Origin: Spirulina subsalsa PCC 9445
GTDB lineage: Bacteria > Cyanobacteriota > Cyanobacteriia > Cyanobacteriales > Spirulinaceae
Direction of reading: 5' to 3'
Length of the DNA stretch: 64,000 bases
Assembly: GCF_000314005.1 (NCBI RefSeq)
Contig: NZ_JH980292.1
Span: forward strand, 4,066,121-4,130,120
Below the pieces are notes generated by a model. It made no database searches and was not told the origin of the DNA. It saw only the letters and a program-made list of their open reading frames with translations. Made by a program: the position numbers and the translations under genes. Below are positions 26,356-35,809 of this stretch, one piece after another; position 1 is the first letter of the stretch, and each line of letters begins with the position of its first letter.

Positions 26356-26658
26356 GTGAAGTACTTTTTTTTATCTGATGGTTGGTTAGTGGGTCGTGTG
26401 TGGGAGTTTGGAGGATTGTGGGATGAAAGTGCCTGGCGACGAAGACCCCAAATTCAACGGCTTAACTTAGGCATGATTGAGCACGGGGAGAAATTATGGC
26501 TCTACCAAGCGGAGGAAGCGGTTTTAATGGTGGAGGTCAAGCCATCCAACAGCCTTGGGGCAGGGTCTAGCATTGGTCAAGTGGTCTTAAGACGCTTAAT
26601 GAGTGCCGATCAAGCCTTAGAACGTTTGACTAAAGCAGAAGACTTGTTTAACCCATAA
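26356..26658 (+). CDS. Conserved-looking 100-residue protein upstream of psbB
   Basis: Starts at GTG 26356. The product is soluble with a beta-rich first half (MKYFFLSDGWLVGRVWEFGGLWDE ... LNLGMIEHGEKLWLYQAEEAVLMVEVKP is the order of segments) and a helical end (SADQALERLTKAEDLF). I do not recognise a named family. It precedes psbB on the same strand by 243 bp. Nothing in it shows enzyme function. Confidence 0.7.
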   Translation: MKYFFLSDGWLVGRVWEFGGLWDESAWRRRPQIQRLNLGMIEHGEKLWLYQAEEAVLMVEVKPSNSLGAGSSIGQVVLRRLMSADQALERLTKAEDLFNP

Positions 26659-26901
26659 ATAAGACCATTCCCAGAGTCCGATCAATTGACTTGCATTCCG
26701 TTCTCAGAATCGTTTACACTTCTTTAAACGATTCTTGAGTTTTCTCAGAAAATCCTGAATCCTTAGCTCTTGAGTCTTCTTCACTGAATGAGAAGAGAGC
26801 GACAAAATCTCTAATTCTTGGAGCAGACCAAACAGCCGAGGTGCAGAATTTTCTCATTCATGATAAAAAACACAATATTTTCAACAGGAGGAGCGTAGTC
26901 A

Positions 26902-28437
26902 ATGGGACTACCTTGGTACAGAGTCCATACAGTCGTCCTGAATGATCCAGGCCGTCTGATTTCCGTTCACCTGATGCACACGGCTCTGGTGGCAGGTTGG
27001 GCGGGTTCTATGGCACTATACGAACTTGCCGTATTCGATCCCGGTGATCCCGAGTTAAACCCCATGTGGCGACAAGGGATGTTTGTACTTCCCTTTATGT
27101 CTCGCTTGGGTGTCACCTCCTCTTGGGGGGGGTGGAATGTAACAGGTGAAGCTTACACCGATCCCGGTTTTTGGTCTTTTGAAGGAGTGGCGATCGCCCA
27201 CATCGTTCTCTCCGGTCTGTTATTCTTAGCCGCTTGTTGGCACTGGGTTTATTGGGATCTCGAACTCTTCAGAGATCCCCGCACGGGAGATCCCGCTTTG
27301 GATCTGCCCAAAATGTTTGGCATTCACCTGTTCTTATCTGGTTTACTCTGCTTCGGTTTCGGGGCATTCCACCTCACCGGACTCTTCGGACCGGGGATGT
27401 GGATTTCTGACCCCTACGGCATCACAGGTCATGTTCAACCCGTTGCCCCAGAGTGGGGGCCAGCTGGCTTTAACCCCTTTAATCCGGGGGGAGTCGTAGC
27501 TCACCACATCGCGGCGGGGATTGTGGGGATTATTGCCGGTCTATTCCACCTGACCGTTCGTCCCCCCGAACGCTTGTACCGAGCTTTGCGGATGGGGAAC
27601 ATCGAAACCGTTCTATCCAGCAGTATCGCCGCCGTGTTCTTTGCGGCCTTTGTGGTAGCCGGAACCATGTGGTATGGCAGCGCCACCACCCCCATCGAAC
27701 TGTTCGGACCCACCCGTTATCAGTGGGACCAAGGCTATTTCCAACAAGAAATTAGCCGTCGAGTCGAGGCCAGCATTGCTGATGGCGCAACCCCCGAAGA
27801 AGCTTGGGCAGAAATTCCCGAAAAATTGGCTTTCTATGACTACATCGGCAATAGCCCCGCCAAAGGGGGTTTATTCCGGGTTGGTTCAATGGTCAGTGGG
27901 GATGGGATTGCTAAAGGTTGGCTGGGTCATCCCGTGTTTAAAGACAGCGAAGGTCGCGTTTTAGAAGTGCGTCGGATGCCCAACTTCTTTGAAACCTTCC
28001 CCATCGTTCTCACTGACTCCGATGGTGTGGTACGCGCCGACATTCCTTTCCGTCGCGCTGAGTCTCGTTACAGTATTGAACAAGCCGGTGTCACTGTTAG
28101 TATGTATGGCGGAGCCTTAAACGGCACCACCTTGACGGATCCCCAAGAAGTGAAGAAAATCGCTCGGAAAGCCCAATTGGGTGAACCCTTCGATTTTGAC
28201 CGGGAAACCCTCGGGTCTGACGGGGTATTCCGCACCTCTACTCGCGGTTGGTTTACCTTTGGTCATGCCGTCTTCGCGCTGTTGTTCTTCTTTGGCCACA
28301 TTTGGCACGGCTCCCGCACCCTCTACCGGGATGTATTCGCCGGGATTGATGCCGACATCGAGGAACAAGTGGAATGGGGTATATTCCAGAAATTGGGTGA
28401 CACCACAACTCGGGTGAAGAAAGAAGGCACCGTTTAA
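26902..28437 (+). CDS. psbB: Photosystem II CP47 chlorophyll-binding antenna protein
   Basis: 511 residues, full length. Starts [19 protein letters not shown], the classical CP47 N-terminus, after a strong Shine-Dalgarno (CAGGAGGAG, 26885-26893). Six membrane helices carry the chlorophyll-binding His residues (for example [51 protein letters not shown]). The large lumenal loop lies between helices V and VI (about 255-445). CP47 is a core antenna of photosystem II in the thylakoid. psbT follows 238 bp downstream. Confidence 0.98.
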   Translation: MGLPWYRVHTVVLNDPGRLISVHLMHTALVAGWAGSMALYELAVFDPGDPELNPMWRQGMFVLPFMSRLGVTSSWGGWNVTGEAYTDPGFWSFEGVAIAHIVLSGLLFLAACWHWVYWDLELFRDPRTGDPALDLPKMFGIHLFLSGLLCFGFGAFHLTGLFGPGMWISDPYGITGHVQPVAPEWGPAGFNPFNPGGVVAHHIAAGIVGIIAGLFHLTVRPPERLYRALRMGNIETVLSSSIAAVFFAAFVVAGTMWYGSATTPIELFGPTRYQWDQGYFQQEISRRVEASIADGATPEEAWAEIPEKLAFYDYIGNSPAKGGLFRVGSMVSGDGIAKGWLGHPVFKDSEGRVLEVRRMPNFFETFPIVLTDSDGVVRADIPFRRAESRYSIEQAGVTVSMYGGALNGTTLTDPQEVKKIARKAQLGEPFDFDRETLGSDGVFRTSTRGWFTFGHAVFALLFFFGHIWHGSRTLYRDVFAGIDADIEEQVEWGIFQKLGDTTTRVKKEGTV

Positions 28438-28675
28438 ACGGGCTGTCCTGAGTGACTGTTGAACTTTCGGAGGGACTGTCTGCCCAACCGGAAAATCACC
28501 CTAGAAAATCCCCCAAACTGTGAAAGCTCTCGGTTTGTTGTTACACTGATGATCAACTCCCTTACCCTCGCTCTGTTGGTCTTGTGGGGTGGATGGGTTA
28601 GGGAATGAACCGGAGTTTGACCCGACTGGGCAAACTCTCAGAAGATTTGCACATTAAGCCTTTGGACATAAAATC

Positions 28676-28771
28676 ATGGAAAGTGTTGCTTACATTTTGG
28701 TTTTGGCTTGTGGGATCGCCGTTCTTTTCTTTGCGATCGCCTTCCGTGAACCGCCTCGTATTGAAAAGTAA
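28676..28771 (+). CDS. psbT: Photosystem II protein T
   Basis: 31 residues: MESVAYILVLACGIAVLFFA is the membrane helix, followed by IAFREPPRIEK. This is the standard PsbT, a single-helix subunit at the photosystem II dimer interface that stabilises the QA region. Its place directly after psbB is the conserved cyanobacterial and plastid order. A hairpin-forming repeat begins right after the stop. Confidence 0.96.
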   Translation: MESVAYILVLACGIAVLFFAIAFREPPRIEK

Positions 28772-28838
28772 ATTTGAACAAAAAGAGCGACGCACTCCCC
28801 CACCTCGCGCCCTCGCAGGTGGTGGAGCATTCATAAGT
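28772..28838. repeat. Hairpin repeat GACGCACTCCCCCACCT ... AGGTGGTGGAG, copy 1
   Basis: Stem CTCC(C)CCACCT with AGGTGG(T)GGAG around a GC-rich loop. The element with its flanks (gaacaaaaagagcgacgcactcc) recurs at 31286-31352 in inverse orientation and at about 63848-63912. Here it lies at the end of psbT and may act as its terminator. Confidence 0.75.
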
Positions 28839-28932
28839 AAATAATCCGATGGGGAGTAAATGGCCCGATGGGAATTTCAGCTAGTCTGCTCCCTCCCCCG
28901 CCCCCCTCAACAAATTTACTAACCGACCGCAG

Positions 28933-28968
28933 GGTTCTACACTTTAGGATAAACTAAAGAGTAGAACC
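28933..28968 (+). promoter_or_regulatory. Hairpin in the nrdR 5' region
   Basis: GGTTCTAC at 28933-28940 pairs with GTAGAACC at 28961-28968, with an inner TTAG/CTAA match. It lies 68 nt before the nrdR start and is not followed by a T-run, so it may be a leader structure or a weak terminator. No NrdR box was identified. Confidence 0.45.
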
Positions 28969-29036
28969 TTGTGGTGGGTTTGGCCGGGTTGAACTCATGG
29001 GTTTAACAAAATAGACTAAATTTATAGATTAAATTT

Positions 29037-29564
29037 ATGCAATGTCCCCTCTGTCAACATACTGAAAGTCGGGTGTTAGAGTCCCGTTCTGCCGAAAGCG
29101 AACAAAGTGTGCGGCGACGGCGGGAATGCCTCAACTGTAAACATCGGTTTACCACCTACGAACGCATTGAATTTGCGCCCATTACCGTCATGAAACGGGA
29201 TGGCAGTCGAGAACTTTTTGACCGTTCTAAACTCCTACGCGGCATTGTGCGAGCTTGTGAGAAAACCGGGATTCCCAACAGCCGTTTAGAAACCTTGGTT
29301 GATGAAATTGAAACCAAACTTCAACAACGGATTAGTCGGGAAACCACCAGCCGCGAAATTGGGGAACTCGCCCTGCACTACCTTAAAGAGGAAAACGAAG
29401 TGGCCTATGTTCGTTTCGCTTCCGTCTATCGTCAATTTCAAGGGATTAAAGACTTTATCGAAACCCTCAATCATCTACAAACTCAGATGGAACACCCCCC
29501 CCGGGATGAAAACTGGGACTATCCCCCCTCTCATGAAGCCTCCGAAGTCATGGCCTCTTCGTGA
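29037..29564 (+). CDS. nrdR: Transcriptional repressor NrdR
   Basis: 175 residues: zinc ribbon with CPLC and CLNC pairs (residues 3-34), RFTTYER, then the ATP-cone domain ([18 protein letters not shown] ... [15 protein letters not shown]). NrdR senses ATP/dATP and represses ribonucleotide reductase genes. Its stop TGA overlaps the start of the following pnuC-like gene (TGATG), so the two are translationally coupled. Confidence 0.97.
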   Translation: MQCPLCQHTESRVLESRSAESEQSVRRRRECLNCKHRFTTYERIEFAPITVMKRDGSRELFDRSKLLRGIVRACEKTGIPNSRLETLVDEIETKLQQRISRETTSREIGELALHYLKEENEVAYVRFASVYRQFQGIKDFIETLNHLQTQMEHPPRDENWDYPPSHEASEVMASS

Positions 29565-30286
29565 TGCTTTGGTCATCACGAATTGATCGTCTCGACCGCC
29601 TATGGCTGGCGTTTCTGTTGGTTATTGGGGGAATCGTGAGTGCCTATCTAGCAACGAGCCTCTTCGATGCCACAGTCCTCCTATCCGGCATTCTCTGCGT
29701 TGGTCTGATCGCCATTGGTCGCCGTGCAGGATACCTGATTGGCCTCTACAACAGCCTTTCCTACTCTGTTTTAGCCTACAATAACGGACTCTACGGAGAA
29801 GTCTATCTCAACCTCCTTTTCTTCGTCCCAACGGGTGTGATCGGTTATGTGCTGTGGTATCGCCACACTCAGCAAGATAAAACCGTGGAAATGAGAGAAC
29901 TGACCGGGCGGCAGTGGTGGGCGATCGCATCCCTCTGCTTGGTTTGCACCGTGGGACTGGGATTCCTCCTCGGTCTAAATCCTCGCCAGAATACGCCTTT
30001 CATTGATGCTACTACCAATGTGCTGTCCATCGTGGCGACCTTCTTAATGATGTGGCGCTACAAAGAGCAGTGGTTACTCTACATCCTCCTCAACATTATC
30101 ACCATTGGGATGTGGTTTCTGCGCTTTAGAGCCGGGGGCGCGGCAGGAGACTTGATGATCTTCATGTGGTTGCTATTTCTGCTCAATGCTCTGTTTGGGT
30201 ATTGGCGTTGGCATCTAGGCACAAGGCGATCAAGCCTAGGGACCTCCGGTGTAAGCATCAAGGAGGGCAAATGCGACGGGGTTTAA
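29564..30286 (+). CDS. pnuC: PnuC-family nicotinamide riboside transporter
   Basis: 240 residues from ATG 29564 (GTG 29561 is one codon earlier). Seven hydrophobic segments, with GLYNSLSYSVLAYNNGLYGEVYLNLLFF and MMWRYKEQWLLYILLNIITIGMWF as the PnuC-like substrate-site regions rich in Asn, Trp and Tyr. PnuC imports nicotinamide riboside by facilitated diffusion coupled to its phosphorylation. The next gene, overlapping by 16 bp, encodes exactly that kinase, which strongly supports the call. Confidence 0.85.
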   Translation: MLWSSRIDRLDRLWLAFLLVIGGIVSAYLATSLFDATVLLSGILCVGLIAIGRRAGYLIGLYNSLSYSVLAYNNGLYGEVYLNLLFFVPTGVIGYVLWYRHTQQDKTVEMRELTGRQWWAIASLCLVCTVGLGFLLGLNPRQNTPFIDATTNVLSIVATFLMMWRYKEQWLLYILLNIITIGMWFLRFRAGGAAGDLMIFMWLLFLLNALFGYWRWHLGTRRSSLGTSGVSIKEGKCDGV

Positions 30287-31293
30287 CACTGGGCAAATTC
30301 GCCCCCTTTCACCGGGGACATCAGATGCTTGTGGAAACCGCCCTAGGTGAGGTGGATGAATTGGTCGTCATGGTTTATGCTACCGACGTGATCAATGTGC
30401 CGCTTCAAGTGCGCGCCGGATGGATTCAAAAACTGTACCCAACGATCCAGATCATTGAGGCATGGGATGGCCCAGAAAGCTATGGTGACACGCCGGAAAT
30501 CTGTCGTGAACAGGAAAACTACATTCTCAAAAAGCTGAATGGTCTACAGATTACCCATTTCTACTCCAGCGAGTTCTATGGCGACCACGTTAGCCAAGCT
30601 CTCGGCGCGATTGACCGTAGGATCGATGAAGCACGCGCCTCTGTACCCATCAGTGGAACCGCTCTCCGCCAGGACTACTTTGGGGGTCGGCAATACCTCC
30701 ACCCTCTGGTCTATGCCGACCTGATCACCAAGGTCTGCTTCATGGGCGCACCTTCAACTGGCAAAACAACCCTCGCCCGAACCCTCGCCCAACAGCACCA
30801 TACAGTCTGGATGCCGGAATACGGCGCAGAGTATTGGCTAAAACACCAGGTTAATCGGCGCATCACTCTGGATCAGTTTGAGGCGATCGCCCCAGAGCAC
30901 AACAGTCAAGAAGATGCACTCACCCAGCAAGCCCGTCAGTACCTCTTTTGTGACACCAGCCCCATCACAACCTATGTCTTCGCCAAAGATTACCATGGCA
31001 CAGTCAGCCCGCTTTTGACCCAACTGGCACGGGCCGCAGAGAAACGCTACGACTTGTTTTTCCTCTGCGACACCGATATTCCCTATGCAGACACTTGGGA
31101 TCGCAGTGGAGATCAGAAGCGGCAATGGTTTCAGAAGCAGATCCAAGGGGATTTAGCTGAAAGACGAGTGCCATTTTTCAGGGTTAGCGGAACTCTGGAG
31201 GAACGAGTCTTACAAGTCAATGACATCCTGGGACAGTATCGCAAATTTGGCAATGTTCTTGATGTTCAACATAAGCCCCTCTGCTCAACATGA
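30271..31293 (+). CDS. nadR: NadR-type NMN adenylyltransferase / ribosylnicotinamide kinase
   Basis: 340 residues from ATG 30271, preceded by AAGGAGG. The N-terminal nucleotidyltransferase has GKFAPFHRGHQ (HxGH), SSEFYGDHV and PISGTALRQ. The C-terminal kinase has the P-loop GAPSTGKTTLA and CDTDIPYADTWDR. It lacks the N-terminal HTH repressor domain of enteric NadR. It phosphorylates nicotinamide riboside and then forms NAD, trapping what PnuC imports. It overlaps pnuC by 16 bp, so they form one operon with nrdR. Confidence 0.93.
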   Translation: MRRGLTLGKFAPFHRGHQMLVETALGEVDELVVMVYATDVINVPLQVRAGWIQKLYPTIQIIEAWDGPESYGDTPEICREQENYILKKLNGLQITHFYSSEFYGDHVSQALGAIDRRIDEARASVPISGTALRQDYFGGRQYLHPLVYADLITKVCFMGAPSTGKTTLARTLAQQHHTVWMPEYGAEYWLKHQVNRRITLDQFEAIAPEHNSQEDALTQQARQYLFCDTSPITTYVFAKDYHGTVSPLLTQLARAAEKRYDLFFLCDTDIPYADTWDRSGDQKRQWFQKQIQGDLAERRVPFFRVSGTLEERVLQVNDILGQYRKFGNVLDVQHKPLCST

Positions 31294-31352
31294 ATGCTCC
31301 TCCACCTGCATTCCGCGAGGTGAGGAAGTGCGTCGCTATTTTTGTTCAATGG
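31286..31352. repeat. Hairpin repeat, copy 2 (inverse of copy 1)
   Basis: ATGAATGCTCCTCCACCTGC ... GCGAGGTGAGGAAGTGCGTCGC plus TATTTTTGTTCAA matches the reverse complement of 28772-28838. It overlaps the nadR stop and may end the nrdR-pnuC-nadR transcript. Confidence 0.75.
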
Positions 31353-31953
31353 TGGACCCAACTGTGTTTTCCCGACTCCCCCTTATTCCCTCTTGTCTTG
31401 ACAGAGGACAAAAAGCTTAACTTGTCAGCCCTGGGTGTCCCCTTGCCAAAATTGCTCCTGAGAGTTTTCGGCTGCAATGGCTATCGGAAATCACCAAAAT
31501 CGGTTATTATAATAATTCTGTGCATTCATTAAAATGCTAAACTCGAAATAGTATGTAATTGTCAGCCCCAAATTAAGGAATAAGGCAAATAACCATTATT
31601 GTTGCTGTTTTTGCAGGATTGATGCTTTTGCCTTCCCCCCTGGTTGAACTGGGCGAGAGGACAGGTTTTGTCCTCTTTCGGCGCGCTGATTGGCAGTCAA
31701 GGGAGTGGGAGCTTAATTCAGATTGTTCTCCTCTAATCGATTTCTGAGCCAAGTCCATTTTTGAGTCAAGCGTTATGGCTCGCAAAACCGGATCTCAGGA
31801 AACCAGACTTTCCCAAAAATATCTCTTCGTGAAATACTAACGGGTTAGCCTCGGGATGAACAAACATGGATTATAGGATAGACCTTATCTTACCCTTGAG
31901 TCACAGTAAATAGCAGACAAATACGGAGATAGAACATAGGAAACAATACACAC
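31353..31953. other. Gene-free region upstream of rpsA
   Basis: About 600 bp. A hydrophobic 50-codon frame (about 31590-31746) lacks a standard start codon and is not called. A small inverted repeat GAGGACAgguuuUGTCCTC lies near 31657-31675. The AT-rich stretch 31850-31950 (tggattataggatagacc) should contain the rpsA promoter and leader. Confidence 0.4.
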
Positions 31954-32994
31954 ATGGTCAGTCAACAAACAACCGCTAGTTATAATCAGAAAAAAGACAT
32001 TGGTTTCACCCACGACGATTTTGCCGCCTTACTAGATAAATACGACTATCACTTTAGTCCGGGGGATATAGTAGCCGGGACTGTATTTAGTATGGAACCC
32101 AGAGGCGCTCTGATCGATATTGGCGCAAAAACGGCCGCCTATATTCCCATACAAGAAATGTCGATCAACCGCGTGGATGATCCCAGTGAGGTCTTACAGC
32201 CGGATGAAACGCGGGAGTTTTTCATTTTGACTGATGAGAACGAGGATGGACAGTTAACCCTTTCCATTCGTCGCATTGAGTATTTACGGGCTTGGGAACG
32301 GGTGCGCCAACTGCAAGCTGAAGATGCAACGGTTCGCTCTAATGTATTCGCCACAAACCGAGGGGGGGCATTAGTTCGCATTGAAGGGCTGCGGGGCTTT
32401 ATTCCGGGTTCTCATATTAGCACTCGTCAGGCCAAAGAGGATTTAGTGGGCCAAGATTTGCCCCTGAAGTTCTTAGAAGTAGACGAAGATCGGAATCGTT
32501 TAGTGTTGAGTCATCGTCGTGCTTTAGTGGAACGGAAGATGAACGGGCTGCAAGTGGGCGAAGTGGTCACGGGGATGGTGCGTGGGATCAAGCCCTACGG
32601 TGCCTTTATCGATATTGGCGGGGTGAGTGGTCTGCTACACATCTCGGAAATTTCCCACGACCATATCGACACGCCTCATAGTGTCTTTGCGGTGAATGAT
32701 GAACTGAAGGTCATGATCATTGACTTAGATGCTGAACGGGGTCGGATTTCCCTGTCTACCAAGCAGTTGGAACCCGAAGCGGGGGATATGTTGCGCAATA
32801 AAGAGTTAGTCTTTGAGAAAGCGGAGGAGATGGCTCAGAAGTATCGCCAGAAACTGCTGCAACAACAGCAAGGGATTGATCCCTCAGAACTAGAGTTTGC
32901 GGATGAAACTTCCGAGGCTGTAGAAGAGCTTGAGACGGAGGACGTTTCCGCTGTTGAAGAGGAAGAAGTGGCTGTGGGTGTGAGTGAAGGGTAA
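31954..32994 (+). CDS. rpsA: 30S ribosomal protein S1
   Basis: 346 residues with three S1 (OB-fold) domains: about 35-105 (GDIVAGTVFSMEPRGALIDIGAKTA region), 120-185 and 205-275 (GEVVTGMVRGIKPYGAFIDIG), then an acidic, Gln-rich tail. Cyanobacterial and plastid S1 have three rather than six domains, so the length is normal. It binds mRNA at the ribosome and helps initiation. Confidence 0.96.
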   Translation: MVSQQTTASYNQKKDIGFTHDDFAALLDKYDYHFSPGDIVAGTVFSMEPRGALIDIGAKTAAYIPIQEMSINRVDDPSEVLQPDETREFFILTDENEDGQLTLSIRRIEYLRAWERVRQLQAEDATVRSNVFATNRGGALVRIEGLRGFIPGSHISTRQAKEDLVGQDLPLKFLEVDEDRNRLVLSHRRALVERKMNGLQVGEVVTGMVRGIKPYGAFIDIGGVSGLLHISEISHDHIDTPHSVFAVNDELKVMIIDLDAERGRISLSTKQLEPEAGDMLRNKELVFEKAEEMAQKYRQKLLQQQQGIDPSELEFADETSEAVEELETEDVSAVEEEEVAVGVSEG

Positions 32995-33015
32995 GTTCAA
33001 CGCTCACGCTTAAAT

Positions 33016-33140
33016 AGGGCTTGCTGAAAAACTCCGGGAGTCGGGGAAGAGAGGGGAAGGGAGTTGATAATTATTCCCTCTTCCCTATCACCTCTTGCCC
33101 ACTCCCTAATCACTAATCACTAATCACTAATCCCTGTCCC
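33016..33140. repeat. Dispersed repeat starting AGGGCTTGCTGAAAAACT
   Basis: The left end of the family followed by gggagtcgggg, the core gttgataattattccctcttccctatcacc and a four-fold taatcac(taatc) run. It lies 21 bp after rpsA and ends just before the small gene at 33142. No right-hand terminal repeat is present. Confidence 0.7.
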
Positions 33141-33141
33141 G

Positions 33142-33324
33142 ATGAATATTCCTGACGAAGTATTAGCTGAATTAAAGCTCTATTTAGCCGCAAGGGCGAA
33201 GCAAGATGATTCCTATGCCTATCGCTTGTTGGCGCTGTTGGAACGCTTACCGGAGGATAGTCCGGGGGGCAATATGATGAGTCTGGCTGTGCCGCCCTAT
33301 GATGAGGAAGTGCTAGATTGTTAA
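33142..33324 (+). CDS. Small hypothetical protein, 60 residues
   Basis: Starts MNIPDEVLAELKLYLAARAK, continues with YAYRLLALLERLPEDSP and ends YDEEVLDC. Acidic and helical, no membrane segment. There is no Shine-Dalgarno in front, since the repeat ends there. The protein composition looks genuine, but the family is not recognised. Confidence 0.5.
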   Translation: MNIPDEVLAELKLYLAARAKQDDSYAYRLLALLERLPEDSPGGNMMSLAVPPYDEEVLDC

Positions 33325-33726
33325 AAGCTTGAAGAAAAGGATTTAGACAAAAAAAGCGATCGCACGGCTCGATTCATGCGATCGCCATTCCGCTCTGCAC
33401 CTAGAAATCTACTCTGGCATCTCTAGGGAGTCAGCAACTTGTCTTGTAGTGACACCTCTGGTTTTGCTGTAGGTGCCAGGGACTTCTAAACTTGTTTTCC
33501 AACCCTTTCTTAGGTTTCAGGAAAAAGTCATAATTTAAATTAAACTTCTAAGTTTAAGTGACCGTTTCAGATTTATCTTGAAAGCCATCACTTGAACTGA
33601 TTACCTCAGAAAGTTTGTTTTTCGTGATCCCCGTGCTTATTCTCTCATTATAACGCAAGAATTTGTGTATGGGGAGAATTTACAATCAATTACAATTGAC
33701 GTTTTTCTCCCCATTTTCTGATACGG
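33325..33726. other. Gene-free region between two converging genes
   Basis: 402 bp. Two HIP1 octamers (GCGATCGC-type) at about 33356-33385 flank a short spacer. The remainder is AT-rich with no coding pattern on either strand. A 72-codon frame at 33663-33881 runs antisense into the protease gene and is not supported. Confidence 0.4.
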
Positions 33727-35088
33727 TTAGTCGATGGCGGGTTTTCCGTCCTGACGACTGCTCAGAGGGGCGGGAAGAAGAGAGGGGGGTAAAACGGGCT
33801 TACGACCGACATTGCTTTGTAAGACAGAAATGGCTTGACGGTATTGGGGATCCCGACTGGTTCCCCAGAAACTGGGATTAGAGCGCAAGAGACGGACTTG
33901 ATCCCCGGTGAGGTCTAAGGGAACATCAGGGGTAATACCGTTTTGACTGATATTTACGCCACTAGGGGGATAGTAACGGGAGATGGTAACAGCTAACCCG
34001 GAACGATCGGAGAGACTATGAACAGATTGTACGGTGCCTTTGCCGAAGGTGCGACTGCCGACAATGACCGCTCGTCCGTTGTCTTTCAAGGCTCCGGCTA
34101 GAATCTCACTGGCACTAGCGGAATAGCCATCGACCAAAACCACGAGGGGGAGATTCGTGATGGCGGTGCGATTGGCAGAATAGGCGCGATCGCCTCCTTT
34201 GCGGTCTACGGTGCGGACAATGGTTCCGGTTTCCATCCACATCCGGGCAATATCGACACTAGAGAATAATAACCCGCCGGGGTTGCCGCGCAGGTCTAAG
34301 ACAAAGGCGTTGACTCCTTCTCCTTCTAAACGGTCGATGGCCTTTCTCATTTGTTCGGCCGCGTGGGAGCTAAATTCATCCAGTTTCAAGTAGCCGACTT
34401 TGACCTCCCCTTCCTGTTTGAGGGAGGAGTGCAAAACGGGAACTTCTACTTGAGCGCGAGTTAATGTCACCTCAAACAGGCCTCGTCCCGGTCGATTGAG
34501 TTGGAGGGTGATGTCGGTGCCTTGTTCCCCGCGAATTAACTCACTGGCCTGTTCAACGCTCATTAAGGCTGTAGACTGACCATCAATTTGTAAAATGCGA
34601 TCGCCTGCTTGGATTCCTGCCGCCTTAGCCGGAGAATTGTCCACCGGATCCACGACCGTTAAAGCATTGGTTTTTTCATCTAAAGTTAAACGCACACCAA
34701 TTCCAGACAACTCCCCGGTCGTTTGACTGGTTAACTCCTCAAATTCTTTGGGATCTAAAAAGCGCGTATAAGGATCGCCCAAGTCTCGTAAGGCTTGACG
34801 AATCGCCTTATAGGCCTCCCCTTGGGAACTATAATCACGACTTAACAATTCTTGCCGTTTCCGTTGCCAGGCGGCTTGGTCAAAGTTACGACCGACAAAC
34901 TCGTTATTGACAATTTGCCAAACTTCATCAATGACAATTTTTGGGCTATCTTCTAAAGCCGCTTTGACAGTTGACGTTAGACCAACCGTAACCACAGAAG
35001 TTGCAACCAAAGTGGCGAGCGCACCATAAGTGAGGAGACGGGAGGATAAACGGGTGAATTGGGATCTCAATTTGGCTTGATAGTTCAT
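33727..35088 (-). CDS. Carboxyl-terminal processing protease (S41 family)
   Basis: 453 residues. An N-terminal hydrophobic segment (LLTYGALATLVATSVVTVGL) directs export to periplasm or lumen. A PDZ domain lies at about 115-200 (GIGVRLTLDEKTNALTVV ... AGIQAGDRILQIDG). The catalytic core has the RGNPGG oxyanion motif, the Ser in GYSASASEI and the Lys in FGKGTVQ, the Ser/Lys dyad of tail-specific proteases. Cyanobacteria have CtpA (which matures the D1 protein), CtpB and CtpC; which one this is cannot be settled by eye. Confidence 0.93.
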   Translation of the reverse strand: MNYQAKLRSQFTRLSSRLLTYGALATLVATSVVTVGLTSTVKAALEDSPKIVIDEVWQIVNNEFVGRNFDQAAWQRKRQELLSRDYSSQGEAYKAIRQALRDLGDPYTRFLDPKEFEELTSQTTGELSGIGVRLTLDEKTNALTVVDPVDNSPAKAAGIQAGDRILQIDGQSTALMSVEQASELIRGEQGTDITLQLNRPGRGLFEVTLTRAQVEVPVLHSSLKQEGEVKVGYLKLDEFSSHAAEQMRKAIDRLEGEGVNAFVLDLRGNPGGLLFSSVDIARMWMETGTIVRTVDRKGGDRAYSANRTAITNLPLVVLVDGYSASASEILAGALKDNGRAVIVGSRTFGKGTVQSVHSLSDRSGLAVTISRYYPPSGVNISQNGITPDVPLDLTGDQVRLLRSNPSFWGTSRDPQYRQAISVLQSNVGRKPVLPPSLLPAPLSSRQDGKPAID

Positions 35089-35344
35089 GGAAGGGTGTGC
35101 TGAACAATGATTAATGGCAGTGAAGCAATATAGTAAATAAAACCCTACAGAAGTTTAATCGATACAGTCTGCAACCAAAGGTTTATTACAAGACAGGTTG
35201 ATCACGGGGTTGGTTGCTGGGCGTTATTCTTCCGTAGGCGAGAGCAAGCTAACTGTGTCAAAATGACTTGAGCCGATGCCACCGGATAAATTTTCCCTGA
35301 AAGTTTGGGTGCGTGGAGCATAATGCAACACACTTTAGAACTTT

Positions 35345-35809
35345 TTAGGGATTTGGGGAATATTTTGACCAATCCTCAGAACTCTCTCCTATAAAATCTA
35401 ACAAAATTTGACGGTGAAGAGGGCTAATGGGTCGTACTGAATTAGCTTTTGAGGAAAAACACGCTCCTCGTTCAATATCTGCTAAACTCAATAGCCCCCA
35501 GTCTTGCCCTTCACACAATTGCAAATCGGTTAGGGAAACAGTAAGGGGAAGGGCAAAAACATGACGAATGACCCGTTGATCAGAATAACAACCGAATTTG
35601 TAGGGGTCATGGGTTAAAGTATAACGAATTTCTTCCCATAACTCCCGTTTTAATCCTTCGGCTGGTGTTTCTCCTGGTTCAAGATGGCCGCCAAAAAACG
35701 CCCAATATCCGGGGTAAAGAATGGTGGGGAGGTCATCCCGTAGCTGCATCAAGAAACGCCCGGGTTGGTAGAGCAAGGCAACGGCAACGGGGATCAAAGA
35801 CGAATTCAT
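35345..35809 (-). CDS. Nudix hydrolase
   Basis: 154 residues with a complete Nudix box GGHLEPGETPAEGLKRELWE followed by EI, matching GX5EX7REUXEEXGU except for the last Gly (IRY). It hydrolyses some nucleoside diphosphate linked to another moiety; the substrate cannot be read. The start ATG overlaps the stop of the upstream lipoprotein gene by four bases (ATGA). Confidence 0.88.
   Translation of the reverse strand: MNSSLIPVAVALLYQPGRFLMQLRDDLPTILYPGYWAFFGGHLEPGETPAEGLKRELWEEIRYTLTHDPYKFGCYSDQRVIRHVFALPLTVSLTDLQLCEGQDWGLLSLADIERGACFSSKANSVRPISPLHRQILLDFIGESSEDWSKYSPNP

Noticed and set aside
31590-31746. Hydrophobic 50-codon plus-strand frame upstream of rpsA
   Set aside because: No standard start codon in a suitable place and no ribosome site.
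33663-33881. 72-residue plus-strand frame
   Set aside because: Mostly antisense to the carboxyl-terminal protease gene, with no protein-like pattern.
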